This document shows, piece after piece, positions 52,940 to 64,000 of a stretch of DNA of 64,000 bases. Numbering within the stretch: position 1 is the stretch's first letter; each line of letters begins with the position of its first letter. The stretch lies in assembly GCA_012845835.1 (NCBI GenBank), contig JABAKD010000005.1:9040823-9104822 (forward strand), in the 5' to 3' direction. Source of the stretch: Undaria pinnatifida (Eukaryota; Sar; Phaeophyceae; Laminariales; Alariaceae). Position numbers and translations under genes: made by a program. The notes beneath the pieces are model-generated. The model did no database searches. It was not told the DNA's origin and worked only from the letters and a program-made list of their open reading frames with translations.

Positions 52940-53275
52940 TCCAGAAATTACAATAGAGGTGCACCTTTTTTTTTTCTTTTGAGTAGGCTCCTCAAGTTTG
53001 GGAGCTTAGTAGAGACCTCTCCCAAAAACTGATTCGGGAGAAAAATCAAAACTGCTACTAACACAAGATGAAAAATCCCACGGCCTAGAGGAATGCAAAA
53101 AAAAAAATGGCCTATTATTTTTTTTTCCGACGACAGTAATAGTATAGTATTAGTATAGTATTAGTACAGTATTAGTATAGTGTTAGTATAGTATTAGTAG
53201 GTTAAGGAGCCCCGTCATTCAGAAAACATTTTCGCCAAAAAAAGGTATACCTTAATACCTGTATCGTAGCCCACC
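52940..53275 (+). mobile_element. Composite MITE copy without the TTAA MITE
   Basis: Same backbone (GGTGCACCTTTTT, AACTGATTCGGGAG, CCGTCATTCAGAAAAC, GTATCGTAG). At the insertion point it reads GGAGCTTAGTAGAGACC instead of a TTAA-bounded insert. It also carries its own AGTATTAGTATAG tandem run (53138-53205). Confidence 0.65.
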
Positions 53276-53489
53276 CCCTACTGCGGCCTTGGTGCCATGT
53301 AGCAACAACAGGGTGCACACATGCAGCGCGAGAGCATCACCGTACCTAACTGCGCACGCACGTGTCAAACGGATTCTTAAGCCCCCCCCCTCCTCGGACA
53401 TGCCCCCTTACCTCAACAACGCCGTCGGCTGCTTTCAAGGTGTGGCGCCAGCGCTGTCATACGTCATACATCCTGACATTTTTACCCGC

Positions 53490-53675
53490 CGACCACGTCA
53501 GGAGGTTAGATAAATCAAACAACCTTGCGGGTCGAACGGGGCGGTCCGGTCAGGAGGTGTTTTAAATCTCACGGGGTGGGACGGGTCGGATCGGGTCATG
53601 AGGTTTTTAATCTCGCGGGTCGGGACGAGACGGGTTACCCTCACTCGACCTGACCCGTGATATAACCCCTGGATT
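53490..53675. repeat. GGGTCGG-type repeat, truncated hAT-like MITE relative
   Basis: Right end ACTCGACCTGACCCGTGATATAACCCCTG parallels the 27.4-kb element end; the left end is missing. Confidence 0.55.
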
Positions 53676-53679
53676 TTTC

Positions 53680-54980
53680 ACCCTCTTGATGCGTCAGCAG
53701 TTACGGCAAGATATAGCCCGTAGGCTATCGTGATCTCACCGCCACAAGGGGAGTGATCCCAACAAAAGACTAATCCCAAGCGTTGATTATTCCGTGCAGC
53801 AAAGAGCAGCGCTTAGAAGCGAGTCATCATCTCGTAGCACAATGTCTAACCCATGGGCTATGAAAGGGCATAAACGAAACAAGAAATTGCGAATGAGAAA
53901 CATTGCATTCCGACGTTATTGTTGGGTGAAAGGAGCCGCGTCATTCAGAAAACAAAAAATGCTGAAAAAAACGCTACGTCGCTATCGTAGCCAAGCACGC
54001 GTCCCATACATAGTAGTACTGCAGTAGCATCAGCAGTTGGAGTGGAAATAAAATATGTTTTTGAGTCTCGCCGCACATATGATACATGCGCCAATCCGCG
54101 CCGTAGCGCCTTTTTACTATTTATTATCTTCACTGAATCGGACTGATTCTCCAGAAAACAAAAACGCGACTGGGTCTTCCGAACCCCCCTCCCCCCGAAC
54201 CCCCCCCCCCCCCCCCCCCCCCTCCCTATCCCCGCCTCCCACTACTGTTCCATGCGTTTCAAGCAAAACAATAGCGTACGGTTAACGCAGACCTTAACGC
54301 TGACGGAACACCGAAAAAAAAATCGAAATATAATCTATCTCCGAAAAAATACTAGGTATATGATACCAAAATCAGAACAGCAACAAATCTCCACTCGGTA
54401 TATATCGCCCGACGCTTTGATAATACCAAGCAGGCAACAAACCTCCACTCGGTACATATCGCCCGACGCTAGCTAGTACCATGACAATACACCAGCAGTG
54501 CCAACCAATCTACAATTTATATGCAACCTTGAAAACGCCGACCACTGACCCCTCTATCCTCCCCCCCACCCAACCAAAAAAGCCTACGCCAAACCTAACT
54601 CCATGTCTTCCAGAGCGCCTATACAGCATAACCTTACAGCGGTGCATGAAATCCACTAAACAAAACGAGCACAACGTAAGAAAGCCCTGCTGAGACTTGC
54701 AGGAAAAAAAAAAATCGGAGGCCCATGTACTGAATGAACTTTAGTGTGGGACCAAGCCCCAAGTAAGCACCCCCCCGCCCCAAAAATAAGAAATGAACAA
54801 GCTCAGCCTAGGGCAGCAACCCCACCACGAAAAACAAGAATTAAGATACTCAGCCTCGGCCAGCATTCTCGTTTTCTCACTATGGACGCCCTGACTGCAG
54901 ACTACCCACTGCTACCGCCACCCCTATATCGATATACCGCGAGTGTAAAAAAGGGGAAGGGGGGGGGGGGGGGGGATACG
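53680..54980. other. Composite MITE fragment, C-run and AATAAGAA-type element; no gene
   Basis: About 53900-54005 is a composite MITE right end (GCTATCGTAGCCAAGCACGC). A C-run lies near 54210, and there are paired CTCGGTA(T/C)ATATCGCCCGACGCT repeats at 54400 and 54450. No coding frame is supported. Confidence 0.45.
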
Positions 54981-55048
54981 CCTGTCTGTCTATCTGTCTC
55001 TTTTCCCCTCTCACAGTACGTCGCGCACGAAGAGGCCAGAGCTAACAG

Positions 55049-55089
<41 letters not shown>

Positions 55090-55289
55090 GGGACAGTCGC
55101 GCTCCGCGCATTTCGTAATCGATAAAAGTTCGACACACATGTATGCACGCGACGCGCAAAACGCGCACGTTTACACGCGCGCATTCGTTTTTCTATCGCT
55201 CTAATGAAGCTACCTTTCTAACCGACTACTAGTAGTTGTGTGTCTTTTCACCCTCCGAACACCTAACGAGCGCCCGGACCGGTCGATCT

Positions 55290-55975
55290 ATTGGTCGGTC
55301 GATGCCACCGGTGACGTTGGTTTCACCGAGGGTCGAAGCTGCGCCAGTTTCACCCAGCAGTCGTAGCCGCGGCAATTTAATCTACGATCGATGTCTCGGC
55401 GGTCCCACCCAGGATCGGTCGGGCGTTCGGTCAGTCGGTCGGTTGGTCGATTGGTCGGCCGCTCAGTCGGTCGGTCTATGGTTCGGTCGAAGCCTGGTTG
55501 GTTTCACCAAGCGTCGATGCCGCGTCGGAATCACGAAGGGTCGTTGCCGCGGGGGTATAATCTAGGATCGATGTCTCAGCGGTTTCACCCTGGGTCGGTC
55601 GGTCGGTCGGTCGGTCAACACTGCGACCGTTTCACCCAGGGTCCATGCCGCGGCAGTTTCCCCTAAGGTCGTTGCCGCGACGGTTAATTCTAGGATAGAT
55701 GCCTCGACGGTTTCACCCAGGGTCGGTCGATCGGTCGATCGATCGATCAGTAGTTCGGTGGGTCGGTTGGTCGGTCGGTCGGTCGGTCGATTTCTGCGGC
55801 CGTTTCACCCGCGGCGGTTTCTCCTAGGGCCGTTGCCGCGGAGGTTTCACCCAGGGGCCGTCGGTCGGTCGATCGATCGGTCGGTCCGATGGTCGGTCGG
55901 TCGGTCGATCCGGTGGAGTTTTCACTCAGGGTTGACGCCGCGGCGGTTTACCCCAGGGGTCGGTTCCCCGGCCGT
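55290..55975. repeat. GGTCGGTCGG / TTTCACCCAGGGTCG minisatellite
   Basis: Several higher-order units combining a GGTCGGTCGG run with GCCGCGGCGGTTTCACCC-type blocks. Confidence 0.8.
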
Positions 55976-56224
55976 TTAACCATAGAGGGTAGGAAATTCC
56001 ACCGGCCTACCGCTTAAAGACAGTTTCCCGCCACCAACACCACCACAATCACCACGACCACCCCCACTACCCCACCGCCACCCCCCACCACCCCCCACCA
56101 CCATCGCCACCATGATCGAATTCCTCTCCCCATTCCCTGCCCGCCATCTCTCGGCGCACGTATAAATACCCGTTGCTAACACGGCGCAACGCCACCTTTC
56201 ATCTAAAGCCGGTGCTAATACGGC

Positions 56225-56300
56225 GGCTACTCCCTCCCCCTCCGTCTCCAGAGATGCGTGGTCGATGGTTAAATGGCTGAGGCAAGCAACAAACGAGCCC
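56225..56300 (+). pseudogene. LINE 3' end remnant
   Basis: The plus frame SVSRDAWSMVKWLRQATNE matches the tail of the 59.6-kb LINE fragment (RDGWSVVRRLRQTTNE), followed in both cases by a C/proline-rich run. Confidence 0.5.
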
Positions 56301-56367
56301 CCCCCCCCCCACACCCCCCCACACCCCCGCCCATCACCCTCCGTTTCAACTTTTTGCGGGGGATGCA

Positions 56368-56370
56368 TCA

Positions 56371-56420
<50 letters not shown>

Positions 56421-56421
56421 C
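56368..56421. repeat. (CAT)n microsatellite
   Basis: About 17 units, flanked by C-runs. Confidence 0.9.
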
Positions 56422-56804
56422 CTAAACCCGGTGCTAATACCGCGACTACCGCGCCCCCCCCCCGCCCCGCCTCCACCCCCCATCACCCTCCTCTTCATCT
56501 TCTTGGGGGGACGCGTCACTTCCTCATCCCAACCCCCGCCACCCCCGCCCCCGCTCCCACCCCCCCCGCCGCCTCCTTCATCGCCGTAGTATACGTCTGC
56601 GTCGTACCCACCCCCGCCCCCACCCCCGCGACGCTCGCGGTGGCTTTCTTCGTTCCAGCCGCGCGACGACATGTGATGGTGTTCCTCGTAAGAGGCGTTG
56701 GTGTGATGGCTGTGGTGGCCGTGGTTGTTGCTGTGGCTGCCGCCATTGCCGCCGCGGTAGTCATCGGAGCTGGGGTTGGAGACAGGGCAGGGTGGGAAAG
56801 GGGG

Positions 56805-56892
56805 TTAACTCCTTGACAACTGGAACCCCGTGTTTGGGGTAAAGTTACTTGAAATTAGTATAGGGGGATTATTGGGCGCTAAAAGGGGTTAA
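56805..56892 (+). mobile_element. TTAA MITE, copy 5
   Basis: TTAACTCCTTGACAACTGG at the left and AAAAGGGGTTAA at the right. Confidence 0.75.
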
Positions 56893-57800
56893 GGTACAGG
56901 GTAGGGCTTGTTAAGGGCAGGGTAAGGAGGAACAAGCGAGAGCCTTGACATGTTTGTCTTGCTTCGTTGTTGTTGTTTGGCGCGCTTGGCGGTGGGTTTC
57001 GCCGAAAAAGCCCAACCCTCGTTCCGTGGTCAGACCCAGTCTCATCCACCCCAACCAAAAAAGAAAAAGAAAAAGAAAATTTTCAGAAGATTTCGATCTC
57101 CTGCATATATATCTCTCGCACTTGGGTATTTGTTTCAGGGTGACACATGCTATAAATACCAGGTAAGGTAGAGGGGAATAATTTATTTTTATGGGGTTTC
57201 TCGATTTAGGAGCTCTATACCTTCTAAACTCAAAAAATCATTTTGAGCACCCATAAAATGGTTTTAACCACCCAAAAATTGATTCTGAGCACCCAAAAAT
57301 TGATTTTGAGCAAACTGAAAGCGAAAAACCGACGAAAAAAAAACATGGATGGCCTAGGTATAAAAAGTATTTGATACTGTAACGTTACTCGAAATGTGTC
57401 AGCTGTGAGTTCGACATTTTTTTAGGGTCGATGCTCATCTTTGCAAGCTGCGCGTGATACACAGGCCGCTCGTTATCACATCATGTTGCCAGCGTGAGCA
57501 TCAACAACAAAAAACAAAAAAACAGATATTACTAAAGATCAGTGCTAATGGTACATAGCCACCACACTTTCTTCACCCCTACATGGTCAATGATTGTGAT
57601 TCGATGTTTACCGAGCTCGTTTTGCTCATCTTTCCTGCGTTTTTTTGTTTGCGCTCGATTTTCCCAATACTGTGTTGCTAAGTTCTTCCGACTTTCGTTC
57701 TGCTCGATTTTCCGGAAATTTATGCAGCTCGATTTTTTTTTCCGAAGCAGTTTGTTCAAACTTGGTTCGATTGCTTTTGATCCATAAGGGGCGGGTGGGG

Positions 57801-57861
57801 GGGTTCACTATCCCCCCCTGGCTCTGGTTGGGCGAGGACGAGCTCGAAGTTGATCTTCCCG
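57801..57861 (-). pseudogene. Duplicated fragment of SGF29-like last exon
   Basis: Minus-strand sequence matches the end of the 58097-58198 exon (KINFELVLAQP versus RINSKLVLAQP) and continues past the stop into the same TAGTGA plus C-run 3' flank. It is about 300 bp downstream of the true last exon. It lacks the FEDD part and an acceptor, so it is a partial local duplication. Confidence 0.6.
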
Positions 57862-58096
57862 ATTTTGCCTTGCTCAATTTTTTCCGGTGTTCTCTCGATT
57901 CGATTTTCATTTTTTCCTGTAATTTTTCGTTCGATTTTCCCCGATTGTGAGGAAGTAGACTAAAAATGTTCAACAACAAATGCTACTCGAGTTATCTCCT
58001 TGTTAACTCTTTTTTGCACCACACGATACATGTAGTTTAGCTACAAAAGGAGGGGGGGGTAGCGGCGGCGGCGGGGGGGGGGGGGGGGGCAACTCA

Positions 58097-61000
58097 CTAG
58101 TGTCCCCCGGGCTGCGCGAGAACGAGCTTGGAGTTGATCCTTCGGTGGGGGGTCTTGCCCGTGTCTTGGTCAGCATCGTCCTCGAACTGTACCACCAGCT
58201 GCACGAAACGATACGAAAACGACAAAATGTAGCATGGACAAAAACGAAATGAACACGAATATTAACATTCATTATTCCTGTGAATACTTGCCGACTTTTC
58301 GTGTCATCCTTTTTCTTGTTAGGCGTTGTGTACGGTGCGCGTTCGTACAGCGCAGTATTGCAAAATTAAAAAATATGCATCACGACTTTATAGTATTAAT
58401 AGCACCGCATCGCTCCATTTCCACATCGAGCTTACATTTTAGTTTTCCTAAAGTATCAACCCCGGTGGCGTAAGTATAACCGTTGCCCCGGTGGCGTATC
58501 AGGTTATCCTCGAGCCTGGCATAGGTCAGTTATTTTTCAGTTCGAACCCCCCCGAGTGCACACGCACTCGCATAAATCCGTGGGGAATTTTTCTTGTGCA
58601 CAAATTGACTTGCGGAAAGCGCGCGAGCGTGAGTTAGCAACACTCGAGGAAAACGACGAGCAGTGGGATTGCTGAACCCTATGCGCGATAAAAATTGAAG
58701 GCAAAAACCGGGGGGCAGAAGGGACGACACCTGTGACCACGGCTTGTCCAGAAGCTGGAAAGTAGAAGTGTGAAGAAAAAAAAAAAAAATGCGGTGGAGC
58801 GGCATACCAGGAAAGGCGTGATATACTCCTGTCATATACGCTAAGCCCTATATTCCAAAGGTTTCTCGACCCTCCAAAACAAAATCATATCAAATGGGTG
58901 CTCTTGGAGCACTTGGGGACGCCGGTAGATGACGAGGCTGGGGAAGAAAAAAAATGCTCCAAGATTTATTGAACAGAAAGTGCGTTCGTTGATTTCCAGC
59001 AATGGTTAACGAGGGTTCTCCCGCTTACCGCCATCAAGACCGATCGTCGTGGCTGTGTGTGGCAAAACCGTTTCCCAGGTGAAACAAGGAAAACGAAACA
59101 AGACGCGAACTAAAATAAAATCAAGCGAAAGTGAACCGTCGAAGATGAAACTGAACTAAAAAAGGAACGAAAATAAGATTATAAAGAACAAAATGACCCG
59201 AAAATGAAAGGAAGCTAAAAGCAGAAATAACCTAAACTGAACCTAAAGCAAACGATAATAGACAATGGCAGTACGGATGGATAAACTGAAAACTACGTGC
59301 ACGAAAACGTACGACCAAACGAAAACGCAAACCGAGAAACGAAACATAGCGAAAACGAAACGAAATTGGAACTAAACGAAAACGAAAACGAAAAAATGGA
59401 ACGACATTACACGAAAACGAAACGAACTTGGAATTAAACGAAAACGAAAACGAAGAAATGGAACTACATTACACGAAAACGAAACGAACACTGAAATCGG
59501 CGTCGAGTCAACTCACACGCATGGGCCGGGGACACACACTTACTTCCAACCCCGAAAAACACACCCATGTCTGTCAAAAAACAGAAACTCACCGTAGAGG
59601 GGACGGGGGCGGGGGGGCGGGGGGGTACTCATACTCATTTGTTGTTTGTCTTAGTCGTCTGACGACTGACCACCCATCCCTTTCGAGACGGAGCACCGTG
59701 CCGTTCCTACTCCTAATAGAGACACCTCCAACGTTCGGGCGCGCGTTACGCTTCTTCCATATATTACAAAGAAACTGTTTGCTTATCCTTTCCCCTTTCT
59801 GTTTCGCCGTCGGCGGCCACCATATATTTCCTAGGATAGCGATTGTTTTCTCGCTCCTCTCTAGGCTACCAAACTCTTGAACGTCACATCCGTCTAATCT
59901 TCTCATCTCCTCTAACGCATCCAGTTCCTCCTTGTATATTTCACATCCTCCTACTTTGTGAGTCCTACTCTCTTCTGTTGTGCCACACGGGCACATATGT
60001 GTAGCCACGTCCTCCTCCTCCCGACTACTGGTATATCCCTTCTTTCTGGTAGGTCCAGGTCCCCTACACGAAATCGCAGTTTCAGCTTTTTCGCGTAGCC
60101 CACTAGGCCGTGCAGATACGTTCTCATTTCAATATCTTTCCTCAACCCTCCATGCATCTCTAAGTGCCTCTCCTCTTTCACCTTATTTCTTAGCACTTGC
60201 CTTTCCCTTTCTTCTATTCTTTCTTTTACTAGAGGGGAGGGGGGGGGGGGGGGGGGGGGAGGGGTCACTCATTTCCAACCCCCAAAAACGAACGCATGCC
60301 AGGCAAAAACTAGGAGCCCACCTCGGCGACAAGACCAGCTTTGCGGACCGGTTGTTTGCTGATCGTGCCTCGGTAGAAACTCGTCGTATCCGGGAAAACT
60401 GCCAAAACCTGCTCGGCGTTTTTCGTTCAGGGGATGAGGAAGGGATGTTCAGGGGATGGGGGTGGGATTGGGAGTGAAGGGTGGGGGTTGGGGTGGGGAG
60501 TGGGGGTGGGGGGTAAGGGTGAGGGTAGGGGGTGGGGGTGGGGGGTTGGGGGTTGGGGACGGAGGTGGGGGTGGGAAAGGGGGAGTGGGGGTGAGATAAC
60601 CATAGGGGCAGGGGCGAGCAGGGGACATGGGAGGGGGAGGGGCGGGGGTGGAGGACAGACGAGCGACGAGCCAAAGCGTAAAAACGACGCCATCCGGCAT
60701 GTGGAACACGCATTAAAGCAAAAATAGAACAAAAATATATGTATGTACAAAATTGCGGCTGCTGCTCCGAGAAGGCTCCTCAGCTTTTCTCAAGACGTAT
60801 TTTTGAGCTTTTGACGTGCTAGCTTGCAATGAGGATCTCCCCTCGGCACGAAATCTCTCATCTTGTTCCCCGACTCCGACTGTGTCCGAGTAGGCCTCGG
60901 GCGTGCTTGCACCGTGCCCGGGCTCCCTGCTGCCCTCGTTATTGGCAAAATTATTTCAAATACGTCAGCTGTGAGTTCGACCGGTGGAGCGGTCGATACC

Positions 61001-62942
61001 GAATTTCAACAGTTGAGCGGTCTAGATTCAACGTTGCAAGCTGATTCATGAGTCTCGTGGCCAAATCATACATATCATAGGAGTACTCGCATACAGGGGA
61101 GAAGAGAGGAGATAGGTCCAGGTACACATGGTTGGACTACTAAAAATGGCGATACAGCGGCAGTGCATTCGAGGTATACAAGGCGGTTTGGCGATTACTG
61201 CTTGCTGATATTGTAGTGTTCCCGCCATAGTACCCGCCGGTTCTCGTAAATACCTGGTATATGATATGACAATCATCATGGATTTCTCGTCCTCTCGACC
61301 GTTCCATTGCTTTCTCCCTTCAACACACACAAACCCCCTCCACACTCGCTCCACCTCATACTCGCAACAACATAAGTTTATTTAACACCACACCGTACCC
61401 CTTGGCAGTAATTTGTCGCTTCTATGGCCCCTTTCCGCTTCGTTTGCTACCTGTCTTACGGGCATGCGCGGAGCCGCAGGCGGGCGTCAGCCCGCCGCGG
61501 CGAAGCCCCCCTTGCAAGGCGTATCAAATACATCCAGTTCTCGCGGTGTCTCGTAGTGGAGGTGGGAACAGGCATGGGGATGGGTCTCAAAAGAGGTGAG
61601 AGTCGTATAATACGTCGTAGCGATCGCGCGGCGGTAGCGCTACTAAGGACTCACGTGGTCTCCCTTCGCGAAGCCCTGCCCCCCTTCCCTCAGCCGGATG
61701 ACGCTGTCGGCAGGGACCTCGACCTGCTTCAATGGGTCGTCCGCATCCTTCACCTCGTAGCACGCGCGCCCCGCGAGATACCTGGCAATAACGGCAGGTA
61801 ACGTTAGAGGTAATTATTCGGTAACGGCAATGGTGACGGTAGAGATACCTGGCGGTAACGGTAGGTAACGTTAGAGGTAATTATTCGGTAATGGCAACGG
61901 TAACAGTAGATGAGATACCTGGCGGTAACGGTAGGTAACGTTAGAGGCGAAGGTAGAGGTAACGGTGGCGGTAATGTTAGGAGCACTAACGATAGAGTTA
62001 GAGGTAATGATTCGGTAACGGTGAGGAGATACCTGGCGGTAACGGTAGGTAACGTTAGAGGTAATGATTCAGTAACGGTAACGGTAACAGTAGATACATT
62101 TTTGGTGGTGGAGGTAAAGGTAGAGGTAATGATGGCGGTAACAGTAGATGCACTAACGACACAAGTAATGGTGGCTTTCAAAGGGCCATCCGTCGTCCAC
62201 GTCCTTCACCTTGTAGCATGCGCGCCTAGCGAGATACCTAGCGTTAGGTAATTATATCGGTAATGGTGAAGGTAAAGGTAACGCTGGAGATATTTATTGG
62301 GGTAATGGCAACGGCAGAAGTAGTGGTAGAGGTAACGGTAACAGTAGCAGTCATTATTGCGGTGATCACAGAGGGAACGGAGCCCAACGCGGCAACGGTT
62401 ACGGTTGCGGTTGAAGGACACGCCAGCTAGCGCTGGATTGCGAATGTAATTGAGTTAAATTGATACACGACGTGTATGAAACTACGTGCAAGTGTGGTGA
62501 GCTTAAGCTTTTATTTTTCCCCAACCGCCGGAGGATAAAAAGGAAAAAAAAAGAAAAAGGTAGAGGTAGTGGAAACGGTTGCGGTAACTGCAACTGTGTA
62601 GAGGTAATCGCAGAGATAATGGCGGTAGTAGAATGATAACGATAGTAACCGATACGGTTATGGCAACGGTAACGGTAACGGTAACGGTAATGCTAGCGGT
62701 AATTATATATAGCGGTAACCGTTGAAGTAACGGAAGCTCTCCCTCCCTTCTCCCCCGCCGGTCCCCCCCCCCCCCCCTCCCTCCCGCCGCTCCCCCCCCC
62801 TCCCTCTCCCTCCTTCCCTATCTCGCGCGCGTGGACAGGGAGGGCACTCGCAGTCCATATATAATTAATTTTGGGCTCACCGGATGATCTCCGCTAAAAT
62901 CCAGGAACCGTTTTCGTTGGTGTTGGTCACTTTAGCCGCCAC
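58097..62942 (-). CDS. SGF29-like SAGA subunit, tandem Tudor domain (5' end missing)
   Basis: Four minus-strand exons are 62881-62942, 61655-61781, 60322-60408 and 58097-58198. Donors are GTGAGC, GTGAGT and GTGGGC; all acceptors end CAG or CCAG. Phases 2, 0 and 0 join cleanly. The product reads VAAKV..GSWILAEIIRY, then YEVKDADD, then GFAKGDH|VLAVFPDTTSFYRGTI, then LVVQFEDDAD and a C-terminal VLAQPGGH. This order (VAA, WILAE, YEV.D, VLA.(F/Y)P.TTSFY, FEDD) is the SGF29 tandem Tudor signature. The family reads H3K4me2/3 and recruits SAGA/ATAC acetyltransferases in the nucleus. The cage-type aromatics (Tyr after the first splice, Tyr of YEV, Phe of TTSFY) appear kept. SGF29 proteins are usually near 290 aa, so the N-terminal coiled coil (about 160 aa) must be encoded further right or beyond the window; I could not find it. 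The introns are filled with repeats. Confidence 0.85.
59080..59480. repeat. AAACGAAAACG degenerate repeat
   Basis: Purine-rich short-unit repeat in the last SGF29-like intron; the last 150 bp has a 65-bp duplicate (CGAAACGAA(C/A)TTGGAA..ATGGAAC). Confidence 0.7.
59592..60235 (-). pseudogene. LINE-type retrotransposon 3' end (post-RT zinc region)
   Basis: The minus frames give ERQVLRNKVKEERH..RFRVGDLDLPER and, after a frameshift near 60030, CPCGTTEESRTHKVGGCEIY and FLCNIWKKRN. The CxC..H..C..Y pattern following a basic segment is that found C-terminal of the RT in many non-LTR elements. No RT core is present. It lies in the last intron of the SGF29-like gene. A shorter relative of its end (WSMVKWLRQATNEPPPP) is at about 56225-56300. 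Confidence 0.65.
60436..60660. repeat. GGGGTGGGGGT-rich G tract
   Basis: G-rich degenerate repeat in the intron between Tudor exons, with many GGGG runs. Confidence 0.8.
61795..62400. repeat. GGTAACGG satellite carrying repeated splice-acceptor sequence
   Basis: Units of 50-90 bp made of GAGATACCTGGCGGTAACGG, TAGGTAACGTTAGAGG and TAATTATTCGG. Read on the minus strand each unit ends ..CCGCCAG|GTATCTC, the acceptor and first bases of the adjacent SGF29-like exon. Copies lie near 61848, 61915, 62028 and 62232. Confidence 0.8.
62188..62237 (-). pseudogene. Duplicated fragment of SGF29-like exon (Tudor 1)
   Basis: Minus-strand copy of the first 50 bases of the 61655-61781 exon, including its acceptor (CTAG|GTATCTCGC) and codons for CYKVKDVDD. 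It then diverges and has no matching continuation or donor. It lies 450 bp upstream of the real exon within the satellite region, so it probably arose by the same tandem amplification. Whether it is ever used as an alternative exon start is unknown. Confidence 0.65.
62560..62735. repeat. GGTAACGGTAACGG hexamer repeat
   Basis: Continuation of the same satellite in simpler form after an unrelated 160-bp insert (62400-62560). Confidence 0.8.
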
Positions 62943-63017
62943 CTGCACCAGCGCCCAAAAAATAGCGCCAAGAAAATAAGCAAAATACCCCGAGGAAACA
63001 AAAAATGTGTGCGTTAC

Positions 63018-63236
63018 CTGGTCTTATCTCCCGCAAAGTCTTAAAACCGGATGGTCGTAAAATTGGGCACATCACTACTGTTATCCTATCGTAATTCCAA
63101 GTAGTTTCGTTTTCGTGGCAAACCGATTTACCTGGTCTTATCTCCCGCAAAGTCTTAAAACCGGATGGTCTTAAACCGGATGGTCTTAAACCGGATGGTC
63201 TTAAACCGGATGGTCTTAAACCGGATGGTCGTCTTA
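63018..63236. repeat. ACCGGATGGTCTTAA tandem repeat
   Basis: ACCTGGTCTTATCTCCCGC occurs at 63018 and 63130; the second copy runs into six units of ACCGGATGGTCTTAA. It lies in the intron upstream of the first visible SGF29-like exon. Confidence 0.85.
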
Positions 63237-63299
63237 AACCCCTACTGTATTGTGCCTTAGGGTAAGACTCCGGTCGTCGGACGAAAAACGGAGATTCGG

Positions 63300-63700
63300 G
63301 CACGTGGGGACGGCAAGGAGACCATGGCAGGCAGTGCCCAGAGCAAGCATGGTCTACAAGAGGACGACCTCACGATGCAGCAGAGATAACAGACCGCATG
63401 AACACAAGGCACTCTGGCAAACTGTCAGGCTCGTAGCCAGCCCAGGGCAAGCATGGTGTACGAAGACGAGCTTTCGCTGCAGCAGAAATAGCACAGACTG
63501 CACGCGCATAAGACGCACGAGCACGAGGCACTACGTACAAGCACCGTATCAGCTGTCAGGCGTACGAGCACAAGGCACTGCCTTAGCTGTAACGCGCACA
63601 AGCACAAGGCATTGCCATAGCTGTCAGGCTTGCATGTACATAAATATGCTGTTGTTGATGGATCGGCAACACAACAGGCCGGGTTCCGCGCGGTCCAGGC
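63300..63700. repeat. AGCACAAGGCA / CAAGCATGGT diverged repeats
   Basis: Recurring AGACGCACGAGCACAAGGC-type units and GGGCAAGCATGG(T/C) pairs. The upstream exons of the SGF29-like gene could lie here or beyond, but no convincing exon was found. Confidence 0.5.
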
Positions 63701-64000
63701 GTCTTAAGCTTTGACCCACTCAGCTCGCACATTTTGTCGCATAAATTCGGCCTATTTTTCGTGTTTATTCGCACATGTGTTATACCGTACAGGTTTTAGA
63801 CTACTTACGCGAACTAAAGCCAAGGTGCATATAGTTTGGGCCCAATTATGCGACTATAGCATAAGCCGCATAACATCTGAGGAAATAAAGGAGAGTGGGT
63901 CAAAAGCCTAGCCCGGGCCATCCGGACAAAAAAAAAAGGAAAAAAGAGCCAGTCGGAGTACACGTCACGACACGATCAGCGAGCGAGCGAAAGCAAAGTC

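Noticed and set aside
55236-55979. Ser/Arg/Gly-rich frames near 55.3-56.0 kb
   Set aside because: Products of the GGTCGGTCGG minisatellite.
61795-62735. Interstitial telomere from GGTAACGG repeats
   Set aside because: The unit is not TTTAGGG-like and its composition is explained by the intron and splice-acceptor sequence.

Overview
This window is from a nuclear eukaryotic genome dominated by repeats. Evidence for this is spliceosomal introns with GT-AG ends, a SAGA-complex subunit, a Dicer/RIG-I-type helicase, LTR and non-LTR retrotransposons, MITEs and long microsatellites. The style of the Ty3/gypsy polyprotein (Cys-rich gag, chromodomain integrase with an extra C-terminal domain) and the intron-rich genes suggest a stramenopile, plausibly a brown alga. 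That assignment is an inference from general familiarity and I could not test it by search.

Two host genes can be read. (1) A plus-strand helicase gene at 9594-26624 has three exons encoding about 830 aa. Its second intron is 13.9 kb and falls exactly inside the DEVH box. The protein has a Dicer/RIG-I-like helicase core and a short dsRBD-like tail, with no RNase III. (2) A minus-strand SGF29-like gene at 58097-62942 is 5'-incomplete. Four exons rebuild the tandem Tudor module that reads H3K4me2/3 in SAGA. Its introns contain a LINE remnant and a satellite made from repeated copies of its own splice acceptor.

Layout: 1-1.5 kb CTG/GTGG-rich repeats. 2.2-3.2 kb a C-run-bearing dispersed repeat (called R700 here). 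3.9-7.3 kb a decayed minus-strand multi-exon gene with a WRN/DnaQ-like 3'-5' exonuclease domain joined to transposon-like regions. 7.3-8.3 kb AT-rich repeats. 9.6-26.6 kb the helicase gene, whose giant intron holds a (TTG)n tract, an LTR fragment, five R700 copies including a large palindrome, CCGGGTA minisatellites and a 1.9-kb GGGA array. 26.7-32.9 kb mostly minisatellites and small MITEs. 33.0-45.7 kb a 12.7-kb Ty3/gypsy element, bounded by 268/270-bp LTRs and a CTGT target duplication, with a Ty1/copia element nested in the opposite orientation. 45.7-57 kb microsatellites, MITEs nested in MITEs and tRNA-like SINE arrays. 57.4-64 kb the SGF29-like gene and satellites.

The most striking items are the NADAR (ADP-ribose glycosidase family) domain inside the gypsy element, the helicase gene split by a repeat-filled intron containing a long inverted repeat, and the amplified splice-acceptor satellite in the SGF29-like gene. 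Almost all mobile-element coding sequence here is broken by frameshifts and stops.
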